Assembly: GCF_022539505.1 (NCBI RefSeq)
Contig: NC_061512.1
Location: 147,295,962 to 147,359,961, forward strand
DNA: 64,000 bases
Source: Lolium rigidum
Lineage: Eukaryota; Streptophyta; Magnoliopsida; Poales; Poaceae
Direction of reading: 5' to 3'
Within the stretch, counting starts at the first letter, position 1, and every line of letters begins with the position of its first letter. Under the pieces are notes generated by a model. That model searched no databases. It was not told the DNA's origin and saw only the letters and a list, made by a program, of their open reading frames with translations. The translations under genes and the position numbers were made by a program. Below, piece by piece: positions 33,829 to 46,600 of this stretch.

Positions 33829-34089
33829 ATGCCACCGCGTCGATTGACAAGACACAACACGCCGGAATCCTCCATGGCCGCCGCGGATCTTGGGGTGTCG
33901 GAGTGGGAAAGATCGAAGATTTCCACTCAAGACATCAACATGCTGAAGAGGCTGGGAATCACCAAGAAACCCAAGGCATTGTGCTTCCCCAGTGAGGAGA
34001 GCTACCCAACCCCTCCAATGGGGTACCGGGTAAGTTTTGTCGATCACCTCATCTGTGGTCTGTCCGTCCCCACAGACGGCGCCAATTGA
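33829..34089 (+). CDS. 5' fragment of a Tat antisense gene ('putative gypsy type transposon' N-terminus)
   Basis: An 86-aa frame starts MPPRRLTRHNTPE. It continues with SEWERSKISTQDINMLKRLG and GYRVSFVDHLICGLSVP, comparable in layout to the N-terminal part of the larger antisense protein at 57591 (GSDVTQHEIDWLYRSRRIP ... GEFVVFLAHFERGFCLP). The frame then runs into the complement of the primer-binding site and stops at 34087-34089, the first three bases of the LTR. A deletion joining the antisense gene to the PBS explains this. If expressed, the protein would be truncated. Confidence 0.65.
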   Translation: MPPRRLTRHNTPESSMAAADLGVSEWERSKISTQDINMLKRLGITKKPKALCFPSEESYPTPPMGYRVSFVDHLICGLSVPTDGAN

Positions 34090-34152
34090 CAAGGGATTAA
34101 CTTGTCAATGCCTACAGATTGTAGACTAGGGTTTAGTTGGATGCCTATGTCA
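34087..34152 (-). repeat. 5' LTR remnant (66 bp) of the Tat derivative
   Basis: Identical at both ends to the 385-bp LTR but lacking 319 bp. The break falls at GGATG, which occurs twice in the full LTR exactly 319 bp apart (32164 and 32483). A single deletion between short direct repeats explains it. The remnant has no TATA box. Confidence 0.88.
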
Positions 34153-34361
34153 GCCACCAAGCTCAAACACTATTTCGAGGAGCACCCCATGAAAGTGGTG
34201 AGTGAAGCACCCATTTCAGATATCATGGGCAACAAAGATGCCAGCGGCAGGATTGCAAAATGGGCAATTCAATTGTCACCATACGTGCTGGTATATGAAA
34301 GAAGAGATGCAATAAAATCACAAGCCTTGGCGGATTTCCTGGTTGATTGGGCGGAAATGCA

Positions 34362-37300
34362 TGCGGTGACCCAGTGTACCACTGCATGGTGTAGTACACA
34401 AGTCGTTGACATAACACAAGTGAAACACCGTTCCACTCATATTACATCTATCAGAGTGGTACAACAGAAACATATGCGAGTCCAAGGTATGTCTATAGAA
34501 GGATACACAATCTGTTTACATAAGATCAACACAACCTCCTACTTTACAGTGAGGTAAAACTTCAAATAAGCTCCAGAAGAACGACTCGTAGTCTAACTTA
34601 TTTCTAACTCTAGCTTAGGAGCTACTTGGCTTTCTATAGATCTCTAGCTACTTAGGTGCTAGGATTAGGGAAAGGTTCCCTTCTATTACTAGTCTAGGTT
34701 TCCATAATAGCTGATGTAGAAGTTGACTCCATTGACTTCTTCGATTGGATTCTTCATATTGTTGCAGTTGACTCCTTTGTCTTCGAGTTCCACGGTAGTT
34801 TCTCCTTCGGTGCTTTGATCTAAGAAGGGGGTTCAAATGGGATAGAATGAGTACGAGCGTACTCAGCAAGTTCATATTAGGAAATAGGTGTATCATGCAC
34901 TAGCTACAGCCATAGACCAGAAAGTCATAGGCCAATGCAAGTTTTCATAAAAATTTCTTCAAAAGGTTTATTTTATTCTAAAAACTATGCCCGTCGGTCT
35001 TCACGAGTTGACTAGAACTTCGTGGAGTTCCTTTCCTCGCCGCGTTCGCGGTTCCCTTCCCGAACAGGGAGTGACAGTCACAATTCTTGATACCCTCTCG
35101 CAGAGGTGCGTTACTTTACCCCACAAGAGATCTTAACCATGTTGCCGGCCGAGAGTATGTCCCCGTCCACACTTCCTTTGGTGTGAGGCCCAGTATAAGA
35201 TCCAAGCCAATCACTGCCTTCTCCGCGACCCTGCAAACCCACCCTTTTGTCCAACCGTACACCTCCAGTAGACTTCCCCCCGATAATACGGCTTTACTCA
35301 TGGTGTACTCCGGACAATTCCTTATAGATCGAAGAGATTATCATCACTAATGGATGGGGATTTAAAAGGATTTCCCAACCTATTGCGGCAGTGCCTCCAG
35401 CACCCCACCGGCTCTCCGATCCGTTGGCGTGCAGAAGGGAAAATATACAGCTCGACTTCCCAGAGCCATTATAGATCTTATGGATAACGCGATATGTACG
35501 GCGCTAGAATCACCTGGACGGCATTGGTACTTAATCCTAGGGTGATATAACCCATGCAATGGAACCTCCACCATATCAACACATACCATGGTTCCATTGC
35601 CCACCACATAGTCATATTCATAATTGTAAAATAATACTTTGCTTTTCAATGCATGAGTGATAAGTATAGTACTTTGCATATAATTTGATAAAAATAATCA
35701 AATGACATGAGCAAGCGATGAACTTGCCTTTCTTGACCGCAAGATTATGCGGGCAAAAGCTTCGATACGTGATAACTCCAAATGCTGAAATACCATCATC
35801 GTCCGGTAAGGACAATGTTTAAAGAACTGGCAAAGATGCTATAATGCATAGTATGAGATGCAATCGTCCCGAGCGTAACCTAACCTTGATGACTTAGGAT
35901 GGATGGGTTGTAAAGATTTCTTTCGGGTGTGTTGCACTTTTAGGATGGTTCTCAAACAAGGTTCTTATTAGGGTTTGGTTATATTAGCATCATAACCAAG
36001 TGATATAAAACATCATAACAATCATATACATAAAGAATAGTGGTGGAATAATATATAAAGAACAGTTGTCAATTTTAAGTTCTACAGAACATGGTTGATG
36101 ATTACTTGTATTATACTTCAAAAGAATAACTTTTGAAGAACATGTTGTTTAAGAAATAATGAGTATTTCAAATAAGGATTAGGCTTCTAAGGTTTGATTG
36201 ACATTTGTACTTCAAAAGAATAACTTTTGAAGAACAGGTTAAATAGGAATATGAACTATTATATATAGGTGCTATGGCTTCTAGGGTTTACTATTGGATT
36301 CATTTAGTTTTACTAATAGGAACTAGTTGGTTCTTAACTTGGGTTGGTTCTATATACAACAATTATTGACAGGTTTATTACTATGGTTGATTATGGTATC
36401 ATATCAAAGGATGATGGTCAAGATGGTTCTATAAATTAGCTATTAGGGTTTACTATGGTTACACAATTGCTTCACTAAGTAATCTTTAACTGCTTCTAAT
36501 CTAAGTGACTTATCATTTCCTAAGTAGGGTTTAGTTGATTAGGAGCATGTGATGTGATTTGCTACACAAGGTTGGTACTAGGGTTTATCATTATGGTTCT
36601 ACTAGGGTTTAATGATTGAGGTTGATCTTAATGGTATGGTATATAGGAGTGGTGATGAATGGTACTAATTCAATTAACAAGTTAGGGTTTCTACCTAGGT
36701 GACATTAGTGGATCATATAGGTTTTAATTAAGAATAGGAACATGAAATGATAATCTCATGTGACTTGGTTTTATGCTAGTGGATCCTAAGCATGTATTCA
36801 ATTGTTGCTAATTAGGGTTCTATATGTCAAGTAAATCTCCCATGATCATATGTGACACATATCTAGGGTTTTAGAGTTGCTTCTAAGGGTGAATGATCAC
36901 ATGAAATAATGGGATCCAGGTCTTACTCAATTTGAAACTAGGGTTTCTAAATTATGGTACAACTCCTAAAATGATGATTGGAAATATAGGTGTGGTAACT
37001 AATTACTTTGAATCAAAATTAGGAATGGTTTGACATTTTATTACTCTTCACAAGATTTAATAATTAGAGTACTCCTATTTTGGTTTAATTAAGAATCAGG
37101 GTTTAATAATTGTTATTAGGGTTTAAAATAATTAACTTGTTAACTAGAGATGTTTAAGTAAATAAGTTTTGATTTACCAAAATAATATTGACTTATAATA
37201 TTTTCTTGAGTTATTACTATTTAAAGAAAATAGAAAATAGTAATTTGCAAAGTAGGGTTTATGAATTACCACTAATAATTAAGTTAATGCAAATATGGTA

Positions 37301-40300
37301 AATAAAATGAATCTTAACATTTTACTTAGTTACTGAATAGTTAAAATTTAATTTTTATCACTTCACTAATTATTGAATTCAATTGTATTTTTAAATAATT
37401 GAAATAGCATAATTAATAAGGTTAAAAATAAGTAAATTTTTATTTTGACACACATTTTTGTTTTATATTTTATTTGAATAGAGTTTATTTTTGTGAGCAT
37501 TTTGATATATTATTTACATTTTTCTGAGTTGAATTGAATTTTATATGATTTTTCAAAGTTTCAATGATTTTCTGGAATTTGAAATAACTCAAAAACACTA
37601 AACGTACCGGTTCGTTTCTAGTCTGAGAGACAGACATGTGGGGTCGTTGACTGGGTCAGCTGCCACGGTGGCAACGACCAGTCAACAGCGACCAGTGGCC
37701 CCCACGCGCCATGTCGACTTCGCCGCAGACGCGCCTGTGAGCGACGGCGACGGCGTTCTGGCCATCCCGCGAGTACGCGGAGTATACCAAACGAATCGCC
37801 ACGGCATACTGAGCATGCTAGGAGTGGCCCCGCCACCTATTGGTCACCGGAGATAGCTCCGACGACCACTACTGCGGCGGCGCACTCCGGTGATGAATCA
37901 ATCGAGCGATAGAGGACGTTTCGAGAAGAAATAAAAGATGCTGGAGATGCGCACGATTGACCTGAGGCTGATGAACCACTTGCCGATGCTCGGGGTGGTC
38001 GGAGACGATGGCAATCAAGTGTTTTCCGGTGAACCCGAGGGAAAGGGAACGCCAAAATTCTCCCTCCTCCTTGCTCCGCTTGATGTTGTACTCCTCCAGG
38101 ATGCTCCTGGTGATGATGCGCGTCGCCAGGACTGCTTGGTTGGCCCGGGGGTGGCTTGTACCGTCGACCTCGTCTTCGACGCCGGTGACAGTGAGTGGAA
38201 GAAAGCGAGAGATAGAGGACGACTGAGAGAGAATGGATGGGCGGCGAGGTTCTAGGGTTTCCTGGAGAATCTCCGTGCATATTTATAGAGCTCGGCGAGG
38301 TCAAAATAGGAAGTTCACCGCCGGCGACGGCCGAGATGTGGCGGTGTCATTGTTACCGCAAATGAGCACGAATCGGGATGCAATTAGATAGGCTCGGACG
38401 CGAGAGGATTTGGGCGCGGTTCTGAGATTTCTAACGACGTCCAGGGCGTCCCTATCGGCAGCGACGACGTGGCCGGGAAGCTCCTGTGCGCTGTCGACGC
38501 CGGGGAGGAAGACGAAGCTCCTTTTCTTCTCTTTGCCGAAACGTATGGTAGGCTGGTTGTTCGTGGGTTGGGCTGAGCTGGGCCAGGTCGATGTGGTGGT
38601 GATGGGCTGCGGTGGTTGCTGTGTTGGCCTGCTATGGCCCGGCAGGTAAACTCCTCTCTCTCTCTTTTCTATTTCTGTTTTCTATTTTGTTATTTGAATT
38701 CAATTTTGAATTTTGTTTTGTTTTGCAGGTTCTAAATTATTTGAATATCAATACAATTTGATAATAATGCTCACTGTATAATCTTGTTGTTTAAACAAAT
38801 TTTTAGTTTAGGATTTAATTGATATCTTGTGAGGCTTGAGTAAAATATAAATGGTTTAGTTATTTATTTCAATTCCCTTTTTAATTTAGGAACCAGATCT
38901 ATTTAAATGATTTGAAATTTAGAACATGTGCATGGTGAATAAATTATATTTTTCTATTGCTTAACCATAGTGATTGCTCACATATAGTTGATTTATGGAT
39001 AGGGTTTAACAAATGGTAAAGGTATTGGATTGGTTCATGATTTTATGTGGAGAATTATTCCTAAGGTTTTAAGAAGATGGTTAAGAAAGTTCTATAATCA
39101 CTAATCTGGTTTTAGTAAACTTTAGCTTGAACTAATTAAGATGGATCCTATGTTTATAATTAGCAATGCATTTGCTAATGATGGTTTAATTTATAGAACA
39201 CTACTTCATTTGGTCTACTAGGATGGAAAGGTAGGGTTTAATATTTTATGTGAACTGATTCCTAGGTGAAAGGTTTATAGTTTTGGTGATGCTTCACTAA
39301 TTGAAGTATTAAATAGGCATGAGGCATGGCAGTGGTTATAATTATAATCCAAAGTAATCCATGGGTTGGAATTCACATGTAGTTTAGGGTTTAAGTTGTG
39401 ATCACCAATATGATACACAACTAGAATTAGGATATGGCATAAGCTTTGGTTATGTTTTACTAATGGGACATGGCTCTCACCTCCAAGATTAAAGGTTGGT
39501 TTGAACAAGTAGAATTTAATACTACTCTAATATTCTCTAGGATAGACATGGATATGGTTAGCATCTATAACCTCTCTCACTTCTCAATATCTTGGAATAT
39601 CCTAAGGTCCTACTTAAGAGATGATGATATGATCCTCTAAATATATGGTTTTCCTAGGAATTCTACCTTGGTATCTTCTGTAGCTTGTTCTTCAGGAAAT
39701 CTGATAAACCTGCATCTTGTGGTATGCCTCCACCTCCTAGCTTCTTCATCTTGATCCTAGCTAATTCACATGGAGTGGCTCTATGTGTTTGTTCCCATGT
39801 AGCATGGTACTTGATGAGCAAATGGATGAAGGGTGTGGCTCTATTTATAGGCTTGGGCAAGCTCTAGTATCATGACACATAGGTGGTGACTCTTGTGTTG
39901 TTTTGATGAGTAAGGTGCTTGGTTGTCATGCCCTCATCCATAGCAATCCTTTGAGCATGAGGTGGCATAGCTTGGAAAGCAAGTCATGTAGATATTTTCA
40001 TCCCACATGGCATAGAGATTATCCTCTCATATGATTTATTTTTGGATAGCCAAGTGGCATTTGCTACTAAATATCTTGTGGATGGTTTTATTATTGTTGA
40101 TGAGTCACTATATTATATTTGATTGGATTTATATTATAATATTGGTGAAAAAGTGGAAGTTGAAGGTTATTCCTCAATTTTGGATAGTTGGGTTTGATTT
40201 CACCAAGGCATGATCATATGAGTTTCAAAATACTCATAGTTAATTTTATTCAAATGGTTTGGACTATAATTCGTAATGTAAATGGATTTAGTTTTATGAT

Positions 40301-40722
40301 ATTCCATATACTTCATAATTTATGATTTAAATGAGAATGTGTGGCTTTTATGCACTTTAGACCCTGTGGTTTACCTTATTTATAAGTGAATTTAAATTAC
40401 ACACAAAGGTAGTTGCTAACTTTTAAGTGTTAATAAGTTAGAGTTTGATTCTTAAAGAATGTGTTGTTGTAAATCTAATTCCATTTGATCTAATCCATAG
40501 ATCAAATCATCCCTACCCAAAACAAGGTTTTAGCAAAGATCACGATGAAGTTTATAGCGCTTGACTTGATGATCTACTTCAATTCCAGCAAGTCAAGTGA
40601 AACTTCGATGATCGTGGTAAGTTTTATTTGAAAGCGCGAAAATCCCCGGATTTTCTATGCATGAATGCAATGCACACTTTGGTGTTCTCTCATTTTGTTG
40701 CCTCTAAACCTGGGATATTACA
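34362..40722 (-). repeat. LARD 3' LTR, 6361 bp
   Basis: Mostly AT-rich with a GC-rich island (about 37600-38640). TATA-type sites on the minus strand are CTATAAATA at 38288-38280 and CTATAAATAG at 39850-39841. At least 15 copies of TAGGGTTT (plus strand) lie between 35970 and 39390. Short frames in the island (37638-37856, 37938-38255, 37837-38304) recur in the other LTR but resemble no protein I know. Confidence 0.88.
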
Positions 40723-43670
40723 GCCTCTCCCCCTTAAACTGAACTTCGTCCCGAAGTTCGAACGCTCTCATGTTTCGGAACGTGGAACTGACTTGAACAG
40801 ATCACCATCCTTCAACTCCATGGTGATCGCACTATATATAATTGAATATATCCCTTGTCCAGATCCTTTATGAAGTCTTCTGATGTCTGGCACTGATACT
40901 TTCTTTAATTATATGATTTCTTCCAACACTTAAGCTTATAGGCTTACTCTCCAAAGATTCTTGGATTAGGACATCTTATTGTGTTAATGGACTTTCCTAA
41001 TGGTTGTGGTGACATCTTCTTATTTGGGTACTCAAAGCTTGGTTCTACTAGCTGCGGTAATCCAGCTGCGGTGTAATATGGCACTACGATTTACCAGCTG
41101 CGATACTCAAACCTTAATTTTAAAAGTTATATTTAAGGTAGGGTATTGTTTTCCCTTACTACCATAACGAAAGTAATGGTACTTGGTAAGGTATTACGAT
41201 AGGCATGGTCCTGGTTGTTTAGTCCTACGAATGGATTAGACTCATTTAGTCCATCCAATCATGGCTTCTAGTTCATACTAGTTATCTTCCTGTTGGTTTC
41301 TTTAAGTTCCATGAAAGGAATCTTTCTAATAATCATTAGTGTTGGTATGGTCAAACTCCTTCAATCTTTTGTCTTCTTAGGCTTCGATTGTCCTCCGACA
41401 TCTACTTCCTCCAACTTCATTAGCTTAGACTTACTTGAGCTCTTTTACTTCTGAGTAATTAGTAATTACCCACTCAAGTGAGGGTCTAACCCTTACTTCT
41501 TCGAGATATGAACCTCGGCTTCTGGTCTGACAATCTCCTGAGAGTACTTTTATATGGGTACTTCCCAACAACCTTATAAAAATAAGATCGGACTTCCTCT
41601 CAGTTCAGACCTTTTTCTCCGTCTATCATACTCCAAATCATATTTTAATACTTCTCCTTCAACCTTCCTCTCCCCCTTGGAGTTTACTAATGATCTTCAA
41701 ACTTCCTTTCTTCTAAGCATTAAACTCCAAGGTTAGAAGTTTAGTCTTGGTCTAACTTGTAGTTTGTACTTTTCTAGAGTCTCACGAAGAATTCTTTGTG
41801 GTGTATCCACTCAGTTGTGGGTATCCATTATGAATCCTCCAATAAAAAAAATACCAGCTACGAGATACCAGCTGTGAAATACTTGTTGCGGAATTCCCCT
41901 TTCTTTTAGGTAAATAAATGTTCAGGCTGTGGCTATCTGGTACCAGCTGCAGACTACCTAGTACCAGATGTAGCTTATTGGATACCAGCTGTGGCTATGT
42001 TGTGGTTGTAAATATCTACCGACCAGCTGTGGCTACTTACATAGCTTTAGTTAAGATATACCTCACTTAACATTCTTTCTCTTCATGGTAATCCTATATC
42101 AGCTGCGGTCTTATTATACCAGCTACGACTTCACTTGTCTATTTTCCTTCTTCCAGGGTTTGTTTTGCAAGAAACCACTTGTTGACACTATGAAAATAGT
42201 ATTGTAAGTGACTTCGCTTGCATTCCCTTCTTCCATAATGCATACGGCTCCACTTCTACTACTCCATATTCACTATTTTTCTCACTTTTATGGTACTTCC
42301 ATGTTGAAATACTCCTTGATTAAGGATAAAGTGAGTTTGATTGGTCCTTCCATCAGATTGTTGTGGTTACTTCCCACAATTTTACTTGCTTCATCTAGTG
42401 AACCTTCATCTTTTCTTCAAAATCTCCAGAATTCGTCACTTCCTTACACGAATACCTTTACCCTCTAGACCTATAACATCAAGTAAGAGCTTGATATTGC
42501 AACATGCATTTGCATATCAAAGTCAAACTTCATGTATGGATCTAGTCAATCAATGAAAATCCAATAAAATCCAAGAAGATTCAGCTTTGTGCTTATAATA
42601 CACATCCTTATATGCCTGAATACAACAGTTGGGTAAGACATCCCTAAACATCAGGATCAGATGTGTAGTATATAACACCACATTACATAGGTTTAGGTCG
42701 TGATACTTAGCACGAATACGTGAATTTCTACTATTTGTCTCAATATTTATCTTAATTGCACATTTGCAATGAGACAAACTTGAAACAAAATGGCCTGAAA
42801 TAGTTGAAGTTAACCTAGTTTTGTTTGGAAGTACTAACAAAATAGTATACCATATATATGTGCTATTGAGGACTACTTCCTATAATACAATTAATTCTAA
42901 CATGTCTATTCTAAATACATGATTGTTTAGAATATACCACCTATAACTCTGGGATTTCTCTATGTGATATGATCTAAATAAGCCTTCTTTAAATTAAGGA
43001 CTATGGTTCTAACTTACTTGGTACAATTATTAGGATTTTAAGGCCTAAGCTTTCGAACTATTCCTTAAATCCTACTCCTCATCATACTTCTGTTATTGTA
43101 CTTATGATGTTCTACTCCCTCACATCATGATTCTCAAGTGAATCATATATGATTACCAACTTTACCATGAAAAGTAGACTTAAATACTCCTATCACTCAT
43201 CCTTACCTCCTATGATTGACTCATCATAGACATATACTACCTTATATAACTTATCTTCATTACTTAACATTAGTTATTTGACATTTTAAACGACTCATAC
43301 TTAACTATAATATGTCTTGGTATACATCTTCCAATAGGATATCTTCCTTATGGTTGTATCCTCTCTTTGGACTACCATGTGTTGTATACCAACTGTGGTC
43401 TAATACCACCAATTATCTTAAGCTTCAATAGTGTTCTAGTTATTTGGAATGAAGCAAGATAACTAACTAACTTTACTTTAGAAAATAGATAAGAAAGATT
43501 GACTCAAGTGTGTCAGGATTATTCTCAAGTGAATACCCATCTCAAGTCAAAAGAATAATTGGTTTAACATAGTTGAATTAGCTAATACACTTCCTATAGA
43601 CACTACCAAACCTATAGGTCTCCTTTAAAGGGTTTTAATCCTAGGGTCAAAGCATTTGCTCTGATACCAC
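40723..43670 (-). other. LARD internal domain, non-coding
   Basis: From the PPT (40723-40735) to the PBS (43658-43669), with no gag, protease, RT, RNase H or integrase motif in any frame. Between about 41049 and 42125 there are about 13 copies of a motif around ACCAGCTGYGG, with one more near 43388. The rest is AT-rich and unstructured to the eye. Confidence 0.8.
43658..43669 (-). other. Primer-binding site of the LARD
   Basis: TGGTATCAGAGC on the minus strand, complementary to the 3' end of plant initiator tRNA-Met, separated by one base from the LTR. It fixes the element's direction. Confidence 0.88.
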
Positions 43671-46600
43671 TAGCGGTGACCCAGATGTACCACCGCATGG
43701 TGTAGTACACAAGTCGTTGACATAACACAAGTGAAACACCGTTCCACTCATATTACATCTATCGGAGTGGTACAACGTAAAACATATGCGAGTCCAAGGT
43801 ATGTCTATAGAAGGATACACAATCTGTTTACATAAGATCAACACAACCTCCTACTTTACAGTGAGGTAAAACTTCAAATAAGCTCCAGAAGAACGACTCG
43901 TAGTCTAACTTATTTCTAACTCTAGCTTAGGAGCTACTTGGCTTGCTATAGATCTCTAGCTACTTAGGTGCTAGGATTAGGGAAAGGTTCCCTTCTATTA
44001 CTAGTCTAGGTTTCCATAATAGCTGATGTAGAAGTTGACTCCATTGACTTCTTTGATTGGATTCTTCATATTGTTGCAGCTTGACTCCTTTGTCTTCGAG
44101 TTCCACGGTAGTTTCTCCTTCGGTGCTTTGATCTAAGAAGGGGGTTCAAATGGGATAGAATGAGTACGAGCGTACTCAGCAAGTTCATATTAGGAAATAG
44201 GTGTATCATGCACTAGCTACAGCCATAGACCAGAAAGTCATAGGCCAATGCAAGTTTTCATAAACATTTCTTCAAAAGGTTTATTTTATTCTAAAAACTA
44301 TGCCCGTCAGTCTTCACAGGTTGACTAGAACTTCGTGGAGTTCCTTTCCTCGCCGCGTTCGCAGCTCCCTTCCCGGAACAGGGAGTGACAGATCACAATT
44401 CTTGATACCCTCTCGCAGAGGTGCGTTACTTTACCCCACAAGAGATCTTAACCATGTTGCCGGCCGAGAGTATGTCCCCGTCCACACTTCCTTTGGTGTG
44501 AGGCCCGAGTATAAGATCCAAGCCAATCACCGCCTTCTCCGCGACCACCGCAAACCCACCCTTTTGTCCAACCGTACACCTCCAGTAGACTTCCCCCGAT
44601 AATACGGCTTTACTCATGGTGTACTCCGGACAATCCCTCATAGATCGAAGAGCTTATCATCACTAATGGATGGGGATTTAAAAGGATTTCCCAACCTATT
44701 GCGGCAGTGCTTCAAGCACCCCACCGGCTCTCCGATCCGTTGGCGTGCGGAAGGGAAAAGATACAGCTGACTTCCCCGCAGCCATTATAGATCTTATGGA
44801 TAACGCGATATGTACGGCGCTAGAATCACTCGGACGACATTGGTACTTAATCCTAGGGTGATATAACCCATGCAATGGAACCTCCACCATATCAACACAT
44901 ACCATGGTTCCATTGCCCACCACATAGTCATATTCATAATTGTAAAATAATACTTTGCTTTTCAATGCATGAGTGATAAGTATAGTACTTTGCATATAAT
45001 TTGATAAAAATAATCAAATGACATGAGCAAGCGATGAACTTGCCTTTCTTGACCGCAAGATTATGCGGCAAAAGCTTCGATACGTGATAACTCCAAATGC
45101 TGAAATACCATCATCGTCCGGTAAGGACAATGTTTAAAGAACTGGCAAAGATGCTATAATGCATAGTATGAGATGCAATCGTCCCGAGCGTAACCTAACC
45201 TTGATGACTTAGGATGGATGGGTTGTAAAGATTTCTTTCGGGTGTGTTGCACTTTTAGGATGGTTCTCAAACAAGGTTCTTATTAGGGTTTGGTTATATT
45301 AGCATCATAACCAAGTGATATAAAACATCATAACAATCATATACATAAAGAATAGTGGTGGAATAATATATAAAGAACAGTTGTCAATTTTAAGTTCTAC
45401 AGAACATGGTTGATGATTACTTGTATTATACTTCAAAAGAATAACTTTTGAAGAACATGTTGTTTAAGAAATAATGAGTATTTCAAAGAAGGATTAGGCT
45501 TCTAAGGTTTGATTGACATTTGTACTTCAAAAGAATAACTTTTGAAGAACAAGGTTAAATAGGAATATGAACTATTATATATAGGTGCTATGGCTTCTAG
45601 GGTTTACTATTGGATTCATTTAGTTTTACTAATAGGAACTAGTTGGTTCTTAACTTGGGTTGGTTCTATATACAACAATTATTGACAGGTTTATTACTAT
45701 GGTTGATTATGGTATCATATCAAAGGATGATGGTCAAGATGGTTCTATAAATTAGCTATTAGGGTACTATGGTTTCACAATTGCTTCACTAAGTAATCTT
45801 TAACTGCTTCTAATCTAAGTGACTTATCATTTCCTAAGTAGGGTTTAGTTGATTAGGAGCATGTGATGTGATTTGCTACACAAGGTTGGTACTAGGGTTT
45901 ATCATTATGGTTCTACTAGGGTTTAATGATTGAGGTTGATCTTAATGGTATGGTATATAGGAGTGGTGATGAATGGTACTAATTCAATTAACAAGTTAGG
46001 GTTTCTACCTAGGTGACATTAGTGGATCATATAGGTTTTAATTAAGAATAGGAACATGAAATGATAATCTCATGTGACTTGGTTTTATGCTAGTGGATCC
46101 TAAGCATGTATTCAATTGTTGCTAATTAGGGTTCTATATGTCAAGTAAATCTCCCATGATCATATGTGACACATATCTAGGGTTTTAGAGTTGCTTCTAA
46201 GGGTGAATGATCACATGAAATAATGGGATCCAGTGTCTTACTCAATTTGAAACTAGGGTTTCTAAATTATGGTACAACTCCTAAAATGATGATTGGAAAT
46301 ATAGGTGTGGTAACTAATTACTTTGAATCAAAATTAGGAATGGTTTGACATTTTATTACTCTTCACAAGATTTAATAATTAGAGTACTCCTATTTTGGTT
46401 TAATTAAGAATCAGTGGTTTAATAATTGTTATTAGGGTTTAAAATAATTAACTTGTTAACTAGAGATGTTTAAGTAAATAAGTTTTGATTTACCAAAATA
46501 ATATTGACTTATAATATTTTCTTGAGTTATTACTATTTAAAGAAAATAGAAAATAGTAATTTGCAAAGTAGGGTTTATGAATTACCACTAATAATTAAGT

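Larger units (their letters stand above)
32112..34152 (-). mobile_element. Deleted Tat-type derivative, minus strand
   Basis: Flanked by GCCAC on both sides (32107-32111 and 34153-34157). On the minus strand it reads a 66-bp remnant of the 5' LTR (34152-34087), the PBS TGGCGCCGTCTGTGGGGA (34084-34067), a 1.6-kb interior without gag or pol, the PPT CTCGGGGGCTAC (32508-32497) and a 385-bp 3' LTR (32496-32112) with TG...CA ends. The interior holds only the first part of the antisense gene and its promoter side. It resides in the RNase H of the larger Tat element. Confidence 0.9.
30892..34356 (+). pseudogene. Tat reverse transcriptase and degenerate Gypsy RNase H, interrupted by a nested element
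   Basis: RT has FIVEVTHTEWLANPVLVEKK, CIDYTNLNKACPKDPFPLP, FSFLDAYSGFHQI, MPFGLRNAGATYQR and the catalytic YVDD (about 31500-31512). After the thumb (FTGSLASLSRFI) the Gypsy-type RNase H begins at about 31920 (LLYIAATNRAVS), with replaced catalytic residues as in other Tat elements. It is cut after residues MAAT at 32111. The frame resumes at 34153 (TKLKHYFEEHP) and runs to LADFLVDWAEM (34356), where the LARD insertion cuts it again. Apart from the insertions no stop is seen from 30892 on, so this part was intact until recently. Confidence 0.88.

Noticed and set aside
41049..42125. CRISPR-like or satellite interpretation of the CAGCTG motif series
   Set aside because: Spacing is irregular, the motif is short and variable, and the setting is a plant retrotransposon.
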